From the NCBI RefSeq assembly GCF_003732275.1, contig NZ_MOBM01000017.1, forward strand, positions 49,185-113,184: a stretch of DNA of 64,000 nt. The letters are read 5' to 3'. How positions within the stretch are numbered: position 1 is the stretch's first letter; every line of letters begins with the position of its first letter. The DNA is from Pseudomonas frederiksbergensis (GTDB lineage Bacteria; Pseudomonadota; Gammaproteobacteria; Pseudomonadales; Pseudomonadaceae). This document shows positions 7,973 through 17,872 of the stretch, piece by piece. Both the position numbers and the translations under genes were made by a program. The notes beneath the pieces were generated by a model. That model was not told the DNA's origin and searched no databases. It was given only the letters and a program-made list of their open reading frames with translations.

Positions 7973-8007
7973 GAGACTCCCTCCTTCATTGATATCTTTA
8001 CCCGCAA

Positions 8008-8971
8008 CTAAGTAATGCTAGTAGCTCTCTGAGTAAACATTGATCAGCGTTGCGCGGATTCAATTTTCGTCGGTAGCAACTGCGTCATGTCAATGAAGCT
8101 CCAGATGGGCTCTTTCGAGCGACCGCTTTTGGCCGCTCTCGGCCAATCACCAAAGCTGACTCTGATCACGGATGGCAATCGCCTCTAAGCTTGGTCAACC
8201 GAACCGGGGCTAGTCCAGAGCGGGCCAGCCACCTAAGTTCGATAGAGCGAAGGCACCCTTGGTCTCACCTTTATGCCGGTGGTTCGAGGCCCGCCGCTGG
8301 GCCGCATACGGCAGGGCGTGACGGATTGCTTGTTGATCTGTAACTCGCCATCGGACAACGCAACTGGGGTAGTTGGTGCTGTTCTAGCCATTGGGTAGGG
8401 GGAGGTCAAAAGTCTGGAGTCTTCGCCCGAAGGACCGATCCCTGCCCGTTTCAATCATTAATTCGTAGTTTTTTAGGAAATTACCGTCTTGGGCGAATTT
8501 GGGGGAATGCTGGAAGGTGCTGCGTCATAAGTATTAGCGTTCGCAGTATCGGTCCCCGCGCCCGAACTATTTTTCCAACTCTTCAAAACTTGCATTCCTA
8601 ACCATAATCCCTAAACGGGTAGAGTAATGATGATCACAAGCGTCACCCGGCGACGGCAAAACGGGGGAGGGCGTCGGCACGATAGGCGACCGGCTGGAGG
8701 CGGAGAAGATGAGGGTACTTCCCGTTTTAGGTATACGTTTAGGTATACATACTGAGATTAATAATAGATAAATCCAGTAAAATAGCGGCCTGTAGACGGT
8801 ATGTTCGACCCCGGCTTCGGCACCATCTTGCATTCCACTGAGCGCTTTTGAGTTCTTTGGAAGCCTTGAAAAACCTGCCTTCTGGCGTCGGATTCTTGTC
8901 CATTCTTCTGGAATCCAGTCATTTAGAGGGTAAAGTTAGGGGTAGTCTTTGGTTCGATTAAGGATAGTACC
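8008..8971. other. Non-coding stretch of about 960 bp
   Basis: No convincing gene is found on either strand. The one clear structure is a pair of tandem 11-bp repeats TTTAGGTATAC at 8726-8736 and 8738-8748, one helical turn apart. A very similar CTTAGGTATACGT lies upstream of proV at 16394-16406. The repeats could be an operator for the lost integrase gene or a lost neighbour. No tRNA or clear att duplication was recognised. Confidence 0.4.
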
Positions 8972-9429
8972 CTTACGTCGCGCACAACTGCTCCGCTTAC
9001 CGACGCTGCTTGCCGTTTAGCCAAGCCAACAGACCGTCCCTACAAGCTTTTCGACGGCGACGGTCTCTATCTCCTAATCCAACCCAATGGCCGTAAAGGC
9101 TGGCGTCTCCGGGAGGGATTGACCTCCCTCGGCAGCTATCCTGTGATTGGCCTTGCCGATGCGCGCCAGAAGCGTTTAGATGCGAAGCGGATGCTCGCAG
9201 ACGGCATTGATCCTGTTGAGAGCATGCGTAAAGCCAAAACGGAAGATGCTGGCAACGGCCGTACCTTTGAAAGCGTTGCGTTGGACTGGCACAAGAACAT
9301 GTCGGCCAGATGGACACCCGACCAGCCGCCTACATTCACAAGGCAGAGTTTATTGAAGAGCGTCGATGCGATCACTACCATCTGAAAGGACACAGTGGAG
9401 AGATATCGCGCCTGAAAAGAGTCGGTTAA
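8972..9429 (+). pseudogene. P4-type tyrosine integrase, internally deleted
   Basis: The frame from about 8972 reads TTAPLTDAACRLAKPTDRPY, KLFDGDGLYLLIQPNGRKGWRLR, EGLTSLGSYPVIGLADAR and FESVALDWHKNMSARWTPDQ. This is the N-terminal half of a P4-like/DUF4102 integrase. A few codons are missing between WRLR and EGLTSLG. After WTPDQ the frame shifts directly into AAYIHKAEFIEERR, the extreme C-terminal tail of the same family. The catalytic domain with its R-H-R-Y residues has therefore been deleted. No start codon remains. It probably marks the old edge of the accessory island, next to the chromosomal MFS gene. Confidence 0.75.
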
Positions 9430-10577
9430 TTGCGAAGTATTCGAGCTGTTGTGCTGACAAAAACCAGCAGAACAATCAGGCAGCCCAAAGCGAATGACAA
9501 GGTGCTTAGATGGGCGACTGCCCCAATAAATACGGGACCTATCAGAATGCCCGCGTAGCCCATCGAGATGACAGCGGGGATGGCAACCGCCTGTGGCATA
9601 CGTTGTTGCCGGCCTACAGCGGTAAAGATCACTGGGACAATGTTCGAGCAGCCAGCCCCGACCAGGGCATAGCCGACCAGGGACGCGGGCCAGCCATCGA
9701 TTCCAAGCGACACGAGCATGCCTGCGGCTGCGCAGAGCCCGCCTAGCGCAACTACGCGCACGCCGCCTAATTTGCTGACGATGGCGTCTCCCGTCAGGCG
9801 GCCCACGGTCATTGCAGCGGCGAAGGATGCGTAGCCCAAACCGGCGATGCTCGGCTCTAACCCTCGGTTCGAGACAAGGAAGACCGCGCTCCAGTCAAGC
9901 ATTGCACCTTCAGTGAGAAATACGATGAAACAGAGCGACCCTAAAAACAGCACGATCCCCCTGGGCACCGCGAACAATGGTCCACCCCGTTCAGTGCCAT
10001 AAGTCAGCAAAGCAGGCGCAGCCTTGTAAAGCGCTCCCAAAACTGTGGCAACGATACAGAGGGCAGCAATCAGTGGATCCAGGCCGAAGGTCAGTAAAGC
10101 GGTCATCGCCCCGGCGCCCAATATACCTCCGACGCTGTAAAGGCCATGGAAGCCGGACTGAAGTGCCTGCCCGCTGTTTTTCTCGACGATGACGGACTGT
10201 ATGTTCATGGCGCAATCAAGCATGCCCATGCTGGCGCCGAAGATAATGACAGCTATCACCAGGCCAGGCAGCCAAACCACGGTGCTCAAAAGCGGAAGAA
10301 CGGCACACAGTGCAATAGTTGCCCAGATGACGACCGGTCGGCATCCATAGTGCGCAGTGAGATATCCAGCAAAGAGCATGGCTACAATAGATCCACCGCC
10401 AAGGCCGAGAAGCAGCAACCCCAAGCCCCCATCGTCCAAACCAACGCGTGCCTTTACCAATGGAACCAGAGGCGCCCAAGCGGACATGAGTAAGCCCGCG
10501 ATGAGGAAGGCAATGCGTGTAGACATCCGCTCGCTGTAGTTAGCCGTCGGTATCAACACTGACGATGGAGCACTCAT
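9426..10577 (-). CDS. MFS transporter (YbjJ-like)
   Basis: This 383-residue, very hydrophobic protein has about 12 predicted membrane helices and the MFS signature region GGLGLLLLGLGGGSIVAMLFAGYLTAHYG near residue 50. The stretch GASMGMLDCAMNIQSVIVE and the QSGFHGLYSVGGILGAG motif are typical of the YbjJ/FucP-like branch. The substrate is unknown. It is last in a run of same-strand genes (MmgE/PrpD protein, GlxA regulator, MFS), which suggests import or export of the compound handled there. The stop codon overlaps the end of the integrase remnant. Met18 is an alternative start, because spacing from AAGGA to Met1 is long. Confidence 0.8.
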   Translation of the reverse strand: MSAPSSVLIPTANYSERMSTRIAFLIAGLLMSAWAPLVPLVKARVGLDDGGLGLLLLGLGGGSIVAMLFAGYLTAHYGCRPVVIWATIALCAVLPLLSTVVWLPGLVIAVIIFGASMGMLDCAMNIQSVIVEKNSGQALQSGFHGLYSVGGILGAGAMTALLTFGLDPLIAALCIVATVLGALYKAAPALLTYGTERGGPLFAVPRGIVLFLGSLCFIVFLTEGAMLDWSAVFLVSNRGLEPSIAGLGYASFAAAMTVGRLTGDAIVSKLGGVRVVALGGLCAAAGMLVSLGIDGWPASLVGYALVGAGCSNIVPVIFTAVGRQQRMPQAVAIPAVISMGYAGILIGPVFIGAVAHLSTLSFALGCLIVLLVFVSTTARILRN

Positions 10578-10674
10578 AATTCTCGGTAATCCTTATCGAT
10601 GATGTTAACCATCATTTGCTCGGCTTAGACTTTGCGGATTTCTTTGGTTTTTTGCGTGCTTGCGTTTCGGAAAA

Positions 10675-11709
10675 CTAACGCCTGCGCTCATACGTCGCTC
10701 TATAGCTACTTGGCGCTACGCCAAAGAAGTCACGAAAGCGCATATGGAAGTTGGCGAAACTGCAAAAGCCGGTCGCGATCGCGATATCGGTGATCGGCCG
10801 ATTGCTCTGCAGAATAAGCTGCCGCGCTCGAGTCAAGCGCAGCTCAAGGTAGTAGCGTGTGGGCGTGGCACCCACGAAACGGCAGAAGCGACGCTCCAAT
10901 TGTCGTCGGGAAATGTTCACACACTCAGCCAGTTCGTCGATCGATAAGGGCTCTTCGATGTTCTTTTGCATCAGTTCTAAAGCGAGCTTCAGGGTTTGTG
11001 GCAAGGTGGGGTCAGAGTCAACGATGACAGTCGATATCCCAGAGACTTCAGTGGTTTGATCACAACTGAGTATTTCCTCGACAGCATGGGTCAGCGACAC
11101 GCCTTGTTTAGCGGTGATGAGCTCCAGCATCATGCGTAACGAGCTGCTGGCGCCAGCGCACGTGATACGGTTTCTGTCTATTACGTGAGTTCGACAAGAG
11201 ACCAGGACTTTGGGGAAAACATCCTCCATCATCGCTCGTCCATCTGGATGGAAGGCGCACTCGACACCGTCCATTAGCTGAGCTTCCGCCAGGAAAAATG
11301 CACCGTTCCACAAACCGCCCATGGTCGCGCCAAGAGAGGCGACGTTACGTAGCTTGCGCCGTAATAGAGGATCGCTGATCAGCTTTACTCGCAAACCACC
11401 GGCGACGATGAGAACGTCGATACGATCCGGTAGTTGTGATAGCTCCAGGTCTGCTGAAATCGCAATTCCCAGATCGCTCATTACCAGACGGCTCTTGATG
11501 CCGACAGTCAACACCTCAAACGCCGGTGTCTGGCTAATCAGGTTGGCGGTCACCAGCGCATCGATAGCGCCGGTAAACGACATCATCGAGAAATTGTTCA
11601 AAAGCACGAAAGCTACACGAGTCACCGCCTGCGGATTTATTGGTTTTTCCGCCGTATAGGAGTACCCCATGTTTTTGTCTTTGAGCACGCTCTCGAATAC
11701 GAATGGCAT
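10675..11709 (-). CDS. GlxA-family (DJ-1/PfpI-AraC) transcriptional regulator
   Basis: This 344-residue protein has an N-terminal DJ-1/PfpI-like class I amidotransferase fold (about residues 27-190; VAFVLLNNFSMMSFTGAIDAL, DVLIVAGG). A C-terminal AraC-type double HTH follows (LSIDELAECVNISRRQLERR and CSFANFHMRFRDFFGVAPSSYR). GlxA-type regulators such as GbdR, CdhR and SouR usually activate catabolism of betaine-like compounds in Pseudomonas, which suits this neighbourhood. AGAGGATTT precedes ATG 11709. It lies 49 bp after the MmgE/PrpD gene on the same strand. Its paralogue at 28534-29547 sits in the second catabolic block. Confidence 0.85.
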   Translation of the reverse strand: MPFVFESVLKDKNMGYSYTAEKPINPQAVTRVAFVLLNNFSMMSFTGAIDALVTANLISQTPAFEVLTVGIKSRLVMSDLGIAISADLELSQLPDRIDVLIVAGGLRVKLISDPLLRRKLRNVASLGATMGGLWNGAFFLAEAQLMDGVECAFHPDGRAMMEDVFPKVLVSCRTHVIDRNRITCAGASSSLRMMLELITAKQGVSLTHAVEEILSCDQTTEVSGISTVIVDSDPTLPQTLKLALELMQKNIEEPLSIDELAECVNISRRQLERRFCRFVGATPTRYYLELRLTRARQLILQSNRPITDIAIATGFCSFANFHMRFRDFFGVAPSSYRATYERRR

Positions 11710-11757
11710 AAATCCTCTTTGACACCTGAACGAATAGCTAAGAACACATTGCGGAAT

Positions 11758-13107
11758 CTAGGCAGCGGTTTTTGGAGCGGACAACAACAAATTAAAGAAT
11801 GATTGGCAGTCATCACTACCGGGCAATGCTTCCACACTGTTTTTGATGGCATTGCTGAGCGTGGTCCCCAGGCTGTCATCAGCCAGTAAATGGTACTTGG
11901 CAGTGAGTTCGTCGCTCGACATAGGGTTGCCGGGGTCGCCTTTGGCCGTCGCGGTCGGGCTAGTAAGACGTGTGCCGTCTTTCAGGGTAATTGTGACGCG
12001 GGAGAGAATCTCCTCCGGAAATCTGGAGGACAAATCTGGCGCCTCATGAAGGGTTATTTTCTCGCTGATACTCAAGATGTCTTGCGCATGAATGGAATCC
12101 CCTGTGACCTCTTTAGGCCCCAGCTTCCCGCGAACGATCAAGGCAGCCAGCGGGAACGCTAGCGCATACTGGGCCTCGTCCGCATTCTTCGGAAAATGCC
12201 CCTGCAAGCACACAGACTCATGGAATGTCTCGACATTTATGGTCTCGATCAACTCCGCTGTGATGATTGGATACGCTCGCATCAAATCGGTCATGGCCGT
12301 GAGTGCCGGTTGCGCCCAGCGACATACTGGCCAAGGCTTGAAATATTGCTCATCGATTTCCCAACGGGTTCCGATGTCCTGCCAGAAAGTGGAAATCTCC
12401 AAAGGTTCAACGGTGGCGGCTGGAGCGCCGGTGACACCTATCTGTGCCATCAATAGAGCGTTCAGTCCGGCATACGCCCCGGCACCGTGGGCATCACGCA
12501 ACATCGATGGAAAGCTCACCAGGCGCATCATCGGACACCTCGGGCCAAAGTATTCCGCGATACCCAGTGCATGACGGAACGTCGTTTCATCAAGCTTCAG
12601 CAGGCGGGCACCGGCGCAAACGACCCCGATCCCGGAAAAGGCACCTGAGGCATGATATTCAGAGGCAGTGGCCATCAATGCCTGGCCCGCCCGCAACGCG
12701 GTCTCGTAACCGATGCACAGTGCGCAGAGGAACTCTTCGCCGCTGATGTCTTTGCCCTGACTGCGATACGCGTCTACCAATGCAACAATGGCCGGGACAA
12801 CGGTTGCGCCCGCATGCCCCTTGGATGTGAAGTGACCTTCATGTGCATCCAGACTGTCAACGCAGAAACCGCCTGCATACGCGGCGCCCAATGGATGTAC
12901 GGCTCTGCCGTCGAACCAAAGGCGGCTGGACAGCTTGTTGGCGGCGTAGTGGGTGTCAGCGTAGGTTTTGAGCATTGCGCTGGTTTGATTGTCGCGAGCA
13001 CCGGCGGCCACGCCAATGATGTCGAGCAGGCAAGTTTTAATTAACTCGCGTGTATGTAGGGGCGCTTCCTGGTAACTGAAATTCTGGACGAATGAATACA
13101 ACTGCAT
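11758..13107 (-). CDS. MmgE/PrpD family protein
   Basis: This 449-residue protein belongs to the MmgE/PrpD superfamily, which includes 2-methylcitrate dehydratase and related lyases or epimerases. Recognisable stretches are LLDIIGVAAGA near the N-terminus, then AHEGHFTSKGHAGATVVPAIVAL and GIAEYFGPRCPMMRLVSFPSMLRDAHGAGAYAGL. Substrate cannot be told from sequence; it is not beside methylcitrate-cycle genes. I chose ATG 13107 (AGGA upstream, MQLYSFVQNFSY), which drops 20 unlikely residues from the longest frame. It lies downstream of proX but is separated from it by a terminator, so it likely has its own promoter. Confidence 0.8.
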   Translation of the reverse strand: MQLYSFVQNFSYQEAPLHTRELIKTCLLDIIGVAAGARDNQTSAMLKTYADTHYAANKLSSRLWFDGRAVHPLGAAYAGGFCVDSLDAHEGHFTSKGHAGATVVPAIVALVDAYRSQGKDISGEEFLCALCIGYETALRAGQALMATASEYHASGAFSGIGVVCAGARLLKLDETTFRHALGIAEYFGPRCPMMRLVSFPSMLRDAHGAGAYAGLNALLMAQIGVTGAPAATVEPLEISTFWQDIGTRWEIDEQYFKPWPVCRWAQPALTAMTDLMRAYPIITAELIETINVETFHESVCLQGHFPKNADEAQYALAFPLAALIVRGKLGPKEVTGDSIHAQDILSISEKITLHEAPDLSSRFPEEILSRVTITLKDGTRLTSPTATAKGDPGNPMSSDELTAKYHLLADDSLGTTLSNAIKNSVEALPGSDDCQSFFNLLLSAPKTAA

Positions 13108-13143
13108 TTCATGATTCCTGAATGATGAACGCCGAAACAGATG

Positions 13144-13173
13144 AAAAAGTTGCCCGGGGAAGGGCAACTTTTT
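13144..13173 (-). terminator. Rho-independent terminator after proX
   Basis: A perfect 12-bp stem, AAAAAGTTGCCC (13144-13155) with GGGCAACTTTTT (13162-13173), has a 6-base loop and T-runs on both strands. It lies 22 bp beyond the proX stop on the minus strand. Confidence 0.85.
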
Positions 13174-13194
13174 ATGCAGATTTAAATGAAGGGA

Positions 13195-14238
13195 CTATTT
13201 TTTTGCGGTGGTGGTATTAGCCGCTGCTCGTGCGTCTGCCAGCCAGCTGTCGTATTTCGCGCGATGGGCCGTGATCCATTCTTTCGCGTGACGAGTAATG
13301 TCGGCTGCACTTTTTTCACCATTGTGCATTTTGAGATTTTGCGCGCTTTCATCGTCGGTAGTGATCTGCATTTCAGAAAGGTACTTCACGGCCGCCGGGT
13401 TTTTCTCAGCGAACTCTTTGTTGATGACCGCTCTGACAGTGTCTACCGCGAAACCAAGGTTTTTACCATTGAAGGTAGTGTTGGTATCGTTTTTGCCACC
13501 AGGAAGATCCGTACGCGGCACGGTTAACCAAACCACATCTTTACCTTCGACCAGAACACCGGAGATCCACTGGGGTACCCAGGTGTAATAGAGAATCGGC
13601 TTGCCTTCTTTGTAACGAGCAATGGTGTCGGCCATCAGGGCAAAATAGGAGCCCTGGTTATTGGAAACGGTTTTTTCCAAGCCATAGGCTTTCATATGGT
13701 GGGCAATGATCAGCTCGCAGCCCCAGCCGGGGTTGCAACCTGTCAGGTCCGCTTTACCGTCGCCATTACTATCGAACAGCTTGGCGATCTCTGGCTTTTT
13801 CAAATCATCGATAGAGGTGATGTGATACTCGTCAGCCGTTTTCTTATCGATCATGTAGCCCTGTAGTACGCCCGGCATAATATTGCCGGTTTTCACCATC
13901 GTTTCATCACCGCCGGCCTTCGCGTAGAAAGATTTGTGTAGCTCCTCCCACAGATGAACCGAGAAATCAGCGTCACCATTGGCAATTGCAATCATCATGG
14001 TGGAGTACTCGGTTTCCTTAGGAGTCTCAACGTCGTAGCCCAATTCCTTGAGACCCGCCATTGCGATCTCTCCGCGAAATCGCTCTTCGGCAATTGAAGG
14101 GAAAATTGGGGTGATCGAGACCCCTTTTCCGGGCTCCTGCGCTGTGGCGGCTGATGCGAAAACAGGGGAAACCGCTAGTACTAAAAGCGCCACAGAGTGA
14201 ATGAATTTCTGTTTTATTCCGAAGGATGTGAAGTTCAT
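13195..14238 (-). CDS. proX: Glycine betaine/proline-type ABC transporter substrate-binding protein
   Basis: This periplasmic binding protein has about 347 residues from ATG 14238 (AAGGC upstream), with a signal peptide ending near ASAATAQE. It is of the E. coli ProX type: VSITPIFPSIAEERF, VHLWEELHKSFY, GCNPGWGCELIIAHHMKAYGL and ILYYTWVPQWISG supply the tryptophans that form the aromatic box for quaternary ammonium groups. It follows proW and proV on the same strand and ends at a strong terminator, so it closes a proVWX operon. Real substrate could be glycine betaine, proline betaine, carnitine or a similar compound. Confidence 0.87.
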   Translation of the reverse strand: MNFTSFGIKQKFIHSVALLVLAVSPVFASAATAQEPGKGVSITPIFPSIAEERFRGEIAMAGLKELGYDVETPKETEYSTMMIAIANGDADFSVHLWEELHKSFYAKAGGDETMVKTGNIMPGVLQGYMIDKKTADEYHITSIDDLKKPEIAKLFDSNGDGKADLTGCNPGWGCELIIAHHMKAYGLEKTVSNNQGSYFALMADTIARYKEGKPILYYTWVPQWISGVLVEGKDVVWLTVPRTDLPGGKNDTNTTFNGKNLGFAVDTVRAVINKEFAEKNPAAVKYLSEMQITTDDESAQNLKMHNGEKSAADITRHAKEWITAHRAKYDSWLADARAAANTTTAKK

Positions 14239-14305
14239 TATCGTTTGCCTTGGCTGGATTAAAGAAGTTGGCATTTTTTGGTTCACGACGTGCCGCTTAA
14301 CGGAG

Positions 14306-15271
14306 TTAGCTCTCTTTGGGACTGACTTCTATTTTCGTAACAGCGTTTTTTCTCTTCAGACGATAAATGACACCCGCCGGGCCCGTCTGGTACCAGTGCT
14401 CACCTTTGGTTGCCCTGTTACTGCGTTCGCCCATTGCCTGGGTCAGTCGGTCGAGGAAAATCGCCAGCAATACCAGCCCCAATCCACCGACGGTTGCCAA
14501 GCCCATATCAAGGCGGCCAATCCCGCGCAGTACCATCATTCCCAACCCGCCAACCGAGATCATTGATGCGATCACCACCATGGAAAGTGACAACATTAAT
14601 GCCTGATTCAGCCCCGCCATGATCGTCGGTGCAGCTAAAGGAAGTTGAACTCGCCTCAGCATTTGGCGTGGGGTGCATCCGAAAGCGCGGGCTGCTTCAA
14701 CCTTGTCCTCCGGTACCTGGCGAATTCCCAGATTGGTGAGCCTGACCAGTGGTGCTACCGAAAAGATGATCGTAACCAGTACTCCCGGTACGTTGCCGAT
14801 ACCAAACAGCATCACCACGGGTACCAGATAAACAAATGCAGGCAGTGTTTGCATTGCATCGAGTACCGGCCGCAGAAGCATTTCCAGTCGGTCACTCCGG
14901 GCACACAGGACGCCCAACGGTATGCCAATAACTGCACAAAAAAACAGTGAAGTGAGTACCAGGGCGAGGGTGATCATGGCGTCATTCCATACACCGATCA
15001 CTCCTAAGAGGGTGAGGGTGACGAAACAAAGTATTCCTATCTTCTTCCCTCCTACCTGCCAGCCGACGAGTGTTGCAATAATAATGAATATTGACGGGGG
15101 AATAGCCAACAATCCGAACTGAATACCATTAAGTACTTGGTCGATTGGCCATCTTATAGAGCGGAAAACCTCGCGGAAATTATGAACCAGAAAATTCAGG
15201 GCAACTTCTACCCATTGGCCCAAAGGGACGTTGATGGATTGAAATGGGTCTAGAAAATTGAATTCGTTCAT
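14306..15271 (-). CDS. proW: Betaine/proline-type ABC transporter permease
   Basis: This 321-residue inner-membrane protein has 6-7 helices. The BPD-transporter motif around [29 protein letters not shown] is the EAA loop that contacts the ATPase. The N-terminal [20 protein letters not shown] is characteristic of ProW permeases. It lies between the proV-like ATPase and the ProX-like binding protein on the same strand, with short gaps of 47 and 67 bp, and would form the channel of that importer. Confidence 0.88.
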   Translation of the reverse strand: MNEFNFLDPFQSINVPLGQWVEVALNFLVHNFREVFRSIRWPIDQVLNGIQFGLLAIPPSIFIIIATLVGWQVGGKKIGILCFVTLTLLGVIGVWNDAMITLALVLTSLFFCAVIGIPLGVLCARSDRLEMLLRPVLDAMQTLPAFVYLVPVVMLFGIGNVPGVLVTIIFSVAPLVRLTNLGIRQVPEDKVEAARAFGCTPRQMLRRVQLPLAAPTIMAGLNQALMLSLSMVVIASMISVGGLGMMVLRGIGRLDMGLATVGGLGLVLLAIFLDRLTQAMGERSNRATKGEHWYQTGPAGVIYRLKRKNAVTKIEVSPKES

Positions 15272-15318
15272 GTAATCACCTGAATGTCCTTGCCTGGCAA
15301 GCCAGCAAATAGAGCCTA

Positions 15319-16356
15319 TTAGTGTCGGCTCATTGTCTGAAGCAGTAGGCTCTTGGAGATCGTGCCTTTGAACACACCCTGGCGATCCAGCACGGCAACT
15401 GGATTAACGGCATCAGCAACGATGTGAAAGACGTCCTGCAGGAGTACATCGTCGCGCAGCGTAGGAGTGGATTGATCCACGGCGTACGGATGCTCTGCGC
15501 AAATTTTGGCAACATCACCAGCCTTGAGGATCTTCGAGGCATCAAAGCCTTTGAAGAAAGCTCTGACGTAATCGTTCGCGGGGTTGCAAAGCAGCTCTTG
15601 CGGAGTACCGATCTGTACTACCTGGCCACCCTCCATGATCGCAATGCGATGACCGATGCGAATCGCCTCGTCAATGTCATGGGAGATGAAGATGATGGTG
15701 CGATGCTGTTCTGCCTGCAGGCGGATCAGCTCGCCCTGCATTTCGTGGCGAATCAACGGATCGAGTGCCGAGAAGGCTTCGTCCATCAGCAGGATGGCGG
15801 GGTCGTTGGCCAGAGCTCGAGCCAGACCTACCCGCTGTTGCATACCGCCGGACAGTTGGTGCGGATAGCTGTAGGCGTGGCCATCGAGCCCTACCTGTTT
15901 GAGTGCCTCGAGTGCACGTTTATGCCGTTCACTTTCCTCGACACCCGAGATTTCCAGGCCGAAAGCAACATTGTCGATCACACTCATGTGGGGCATCAGG
16001 GCAAACGACTGAAACACCATGCTCATGTCTTTGCGACGAACGCTGAGAAGATCAGCATCCGACAAACCGGTGATTTCTTGGCCGTTCAAATGGATTGTTC
16101 CGGAGGTCGGTTCGATCAGTCGGTTAAACAGCCGAACCATCGTCGACTTTCCAGAACCGGAAAGCCCCATGATGACGAAAATCTCACCGCGTTTTACGGA
16201 GAAACTGGCATCAAAAACGCCAACGACTTGACCGGTTTTGCTGAAAATTTCATTCTTGTCAGCACCGCGAGCCAGCATCTCCATCGCGAGCTTTGGCTGA
16301 GTGCCAAAGACTTTGTAAATGTTTTTTACCGAGAGTATCTCGTCACCAAGACTCAT
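15319..16356 (-). CDS. proV: Betaine/proline-type ABC transporter ATPase
   Basis: This 345-residue ATPase has Walker [11 protein letters not shown]-loop [13 protein letters not shown], signature [15 protein letters not shown], Walker [14 protein letters not shown] and switch histidine FISHDIDEA. The C-terminal 80 residues form a CBS-like region, which in ProV/OpuA proteins senses ionic strength. The N-terminus ([31 protein letters not shown]) is the ProV type. It is first in the minus-strand operon proV-proW-proX. A CTTAGGTATACGT element lies 38-50 bp upstream of the start. Confidence 0.88.
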   Translation of the reverse strand: MSLGDEILSVKNIYKVFGTQPKLAMEMLARGADKNEIFSKTGQVVGVFDASFSVKRGEIFVIMGLSGSGKSTMVRLFNRLIEPTSGTIHLNGQEITGLSDADLLSVRRKDMSMVFQSFALMPHMSVIDNVAFGLEISGVEESERHKRALEALKQVGLDGHAYSYPHQLSGGMQQRVGLARALANDPAILLMDEAFSALDPLIRHEMQGELIRLQAEQHRTIIFISHDIDEAIRIGHRIAIMEGGQVVQIGTPQELLCNPANDYVRAFFKGFDASKILKAGDVAKICAEHPYAVDQSTPTLRDDVLLQDVFHIVADAVNPVAVLDRQGVFKGTISKSLLLQTMSRH

Positions 16357-16393
16357 AACCCCTCCTGCTGCAATTACGACGTAAGATCAAGAA

Positions 16394-16406
16394 CTTAGGT
16401 ATACGT
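16394..16406. promoter_or_regulatory. Possible operator upstream of proV
   Basis: CTTAGGTATACGT lies 38 bp before the proV start. The same core, TTAGGTATAC, occurs twice at 8726-8748, and a close relative, CTTAGGTGTACAT, precedes the tetR-like gene at 32375. The recurrence in front of related operons suggests a regulator site; no experiment supports it. Confidence 0.25.
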
Positions 16407-16804
16407 GTCTTGATCAGTTAAGACGGTGCTTGTGGGGGCAGTCAAGCTGGGAGAAAGGTTGGGAATTAGTCATTGTGACCATCCTCATTATTATGTGATG
16501 TTTATTATTTTTGTTTTATCGGCGCTGAATTAAGCAGTGCCTTGAGAGCCAAGTTATTACCTTATAGAGTCAGCGTCTAACAACATTTCTTCCCGCCAAT
16601 CAATAACGCCATGTTATCAATCATTTGGTTGTGTCAATTTGCGACTGCGGCAGTGCTAGTTACGAAGGCGACTGCCGCTGCCACTGTCTTAGACCCTCTG
16701 TTTCAGCTACGCTCCATCGTAGGCTCTAGGTGGAACCCTCCCGCCGATCTCGTCCCTAACGGCTCTCCAAAGGGCCCCGAACCGGATATTCAATACTCTA
16801 GGTT
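16407..16804. other. Intergenic region between divergent proV and LysR genes
   Basis: About 400 bp separates the divergent starts. It should hold both promoters. I see no gene or strong repeat in it. Confidence 0.4.
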
Positions 16805-17758
16805 ATGGTTAAGCACATCGATCCAGACATGACGCTGCTGAAAATGCCGTCTCTGAAAGCAGTGAAGTCATTCGTAGCAGCCGCCAAATATCAGAGCTTT
16901 ACGCGTGCAGCTGAAGCGCTGTGCGTTACTCAAGCGGCAATCAGTCGTCAGATTCGGGAGCTTGAGGCGTACCTTGGGGTGGATCTCTTCAAGAGAGTGG
17001 GGCGAGCAGTCGAGTTGACGGAGGCAGGATCCATCTTTTTTGATGCGGCACAGATATCTTTCGTCAACATTTCCCAGGCGGCGGAGCGCATTCGCACCAA
17101 CAATGCGGGCAAGCGCACGTTGACGCTTTGCTGTTCTCCCGCGTTTTCAGCCCTCTGGCTCGCAGCGAAGCTGCCAGGCTTTTTTACCAAGAACGCAGAC
17201 ATCGACCTCAATCTGGTAACCACTCAAAACTTTTTGTCGATGGAACCGGGTGTAACTCCAGACATTTTCATCACCAAAATGGCCAGGATTCAGGATGGCT
17301 ACCGCAGTTATCCGTTGTTTCATGACGTCATCTATCCGGTGTGTACACCTCGTTACAAAGAGGAGCACCCTGAGCTGTCCAGCCTGGAAGGATTACGCGA
17401 CGGGGTTTTGCTAAACCTCAGCCCCTATGGCAGATCCCAGGTAGCGGAGCACGTTGACTGGGGCGTTTGGCTGGCTTATCACGATGTTGATATCGAGAAA
17501 CGCCCCCACGATAGCCCTCACGTTTTCAACGCGAACGACTACAACCTGGTAATCAGCATGGTGTTGACTCATCAGGGTGTAGCCCTCGGATGGAATCACC
17601 TGGTTGCAAACCTGATCGAAAACGGCACGCTGATTCGTCCGATCGAAGAGGAAGTGGTTCTCCATGAAAGTCAGCACTATCTGACATTTCGTGAAGACCG
17701 GATCAATGACGACGCCTGTTGCCGGCTACGCGACTGGATTCTCGCCCAGTTTTCCTGA
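16805..17758 (+). CDS. LysR-family transcriptional regulator (GcvA-like)
   Basis: This 317-residue protein has an N-terminal winged HTH (FVAAAKYQSFTRAAEALCVTQAAISRQIRELEAYLG) and a LysR substrate-binding domain with an LTLCCSPAFSALWLAAKLPGF start, as in GcvA-like regulators. It is divergent from proVWX and convergent with the Rieske oxygenase gene, so it is a candidate regulator of either. The start is uncertain: Met1 at 16805 has a weak AGG, and Met9 at 16829 is possible. Confidence 0.82.
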   Translation: MVKHIDPDMTLLKMPSLKAVKSFVAAAKYQSFTRAAEALCVTQAAISRQIRELEAYLGVDLFKRVGRAVELTEAGSIFFDAAQISFVNISQAAERIRTNNAGKRTLTLCCSPAFSALWLAAKLPGFFTKNADIDLNLVTTQNFLSMEPGVTPDIFITKMARIQDGYRSYPLFHDVIYPVCTPRYKEEHPELSSLEGLRDGVLLNLSPYGRSQVAEHVDWGVWLAYHDVDIEKRPHDSPHVFNANDYNLVISMVLTHQGVALGWNHLVANLIENGTLIRPIEEEVVLHESQHYLTFREDRINDDACCRLRDWILAQFS

Positions 17759-17828
17759 GCCGTTTAGAAGAAAGGAGTGCTGGCTGAGCAGTGACTCGGA
17801 TTGCGGAGAGGGGAGAGGTTTGGGTGTT

Positions 17829-17861
17829 CCGGTGGTGATCATTCGTGGTGCTCACCACCGG
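17829..17861. terminator. Hairpin between convergent genes
   Basis: A perfect 10-bp stem, CCGGTGGTGA (17829-17838) with TCACCACCGG (17852-17861), lies between the LysR stop and the Rieske oxygenase stop. There is no clear T-run, so it may be a weak bidirectional terminator. Confidence 0.4.
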
Positions 17862-17872
17862 CCGTGTTGCAC

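Noticed and set aside
7849..8007. 53-residue N-terminal extension of the STAND protein
   Set aside because: No good ribosome-binding site and an atypical Cys/Arg-rich sequence; it overlaps the ATPase remnant. ATG 7848 starts a coherent domain.
8233..8833. 73- and 88-residue minus-strand frames
   Set aside because: No ribosome-binding sites, no recognisable domains, and no sign of coding periodicity.
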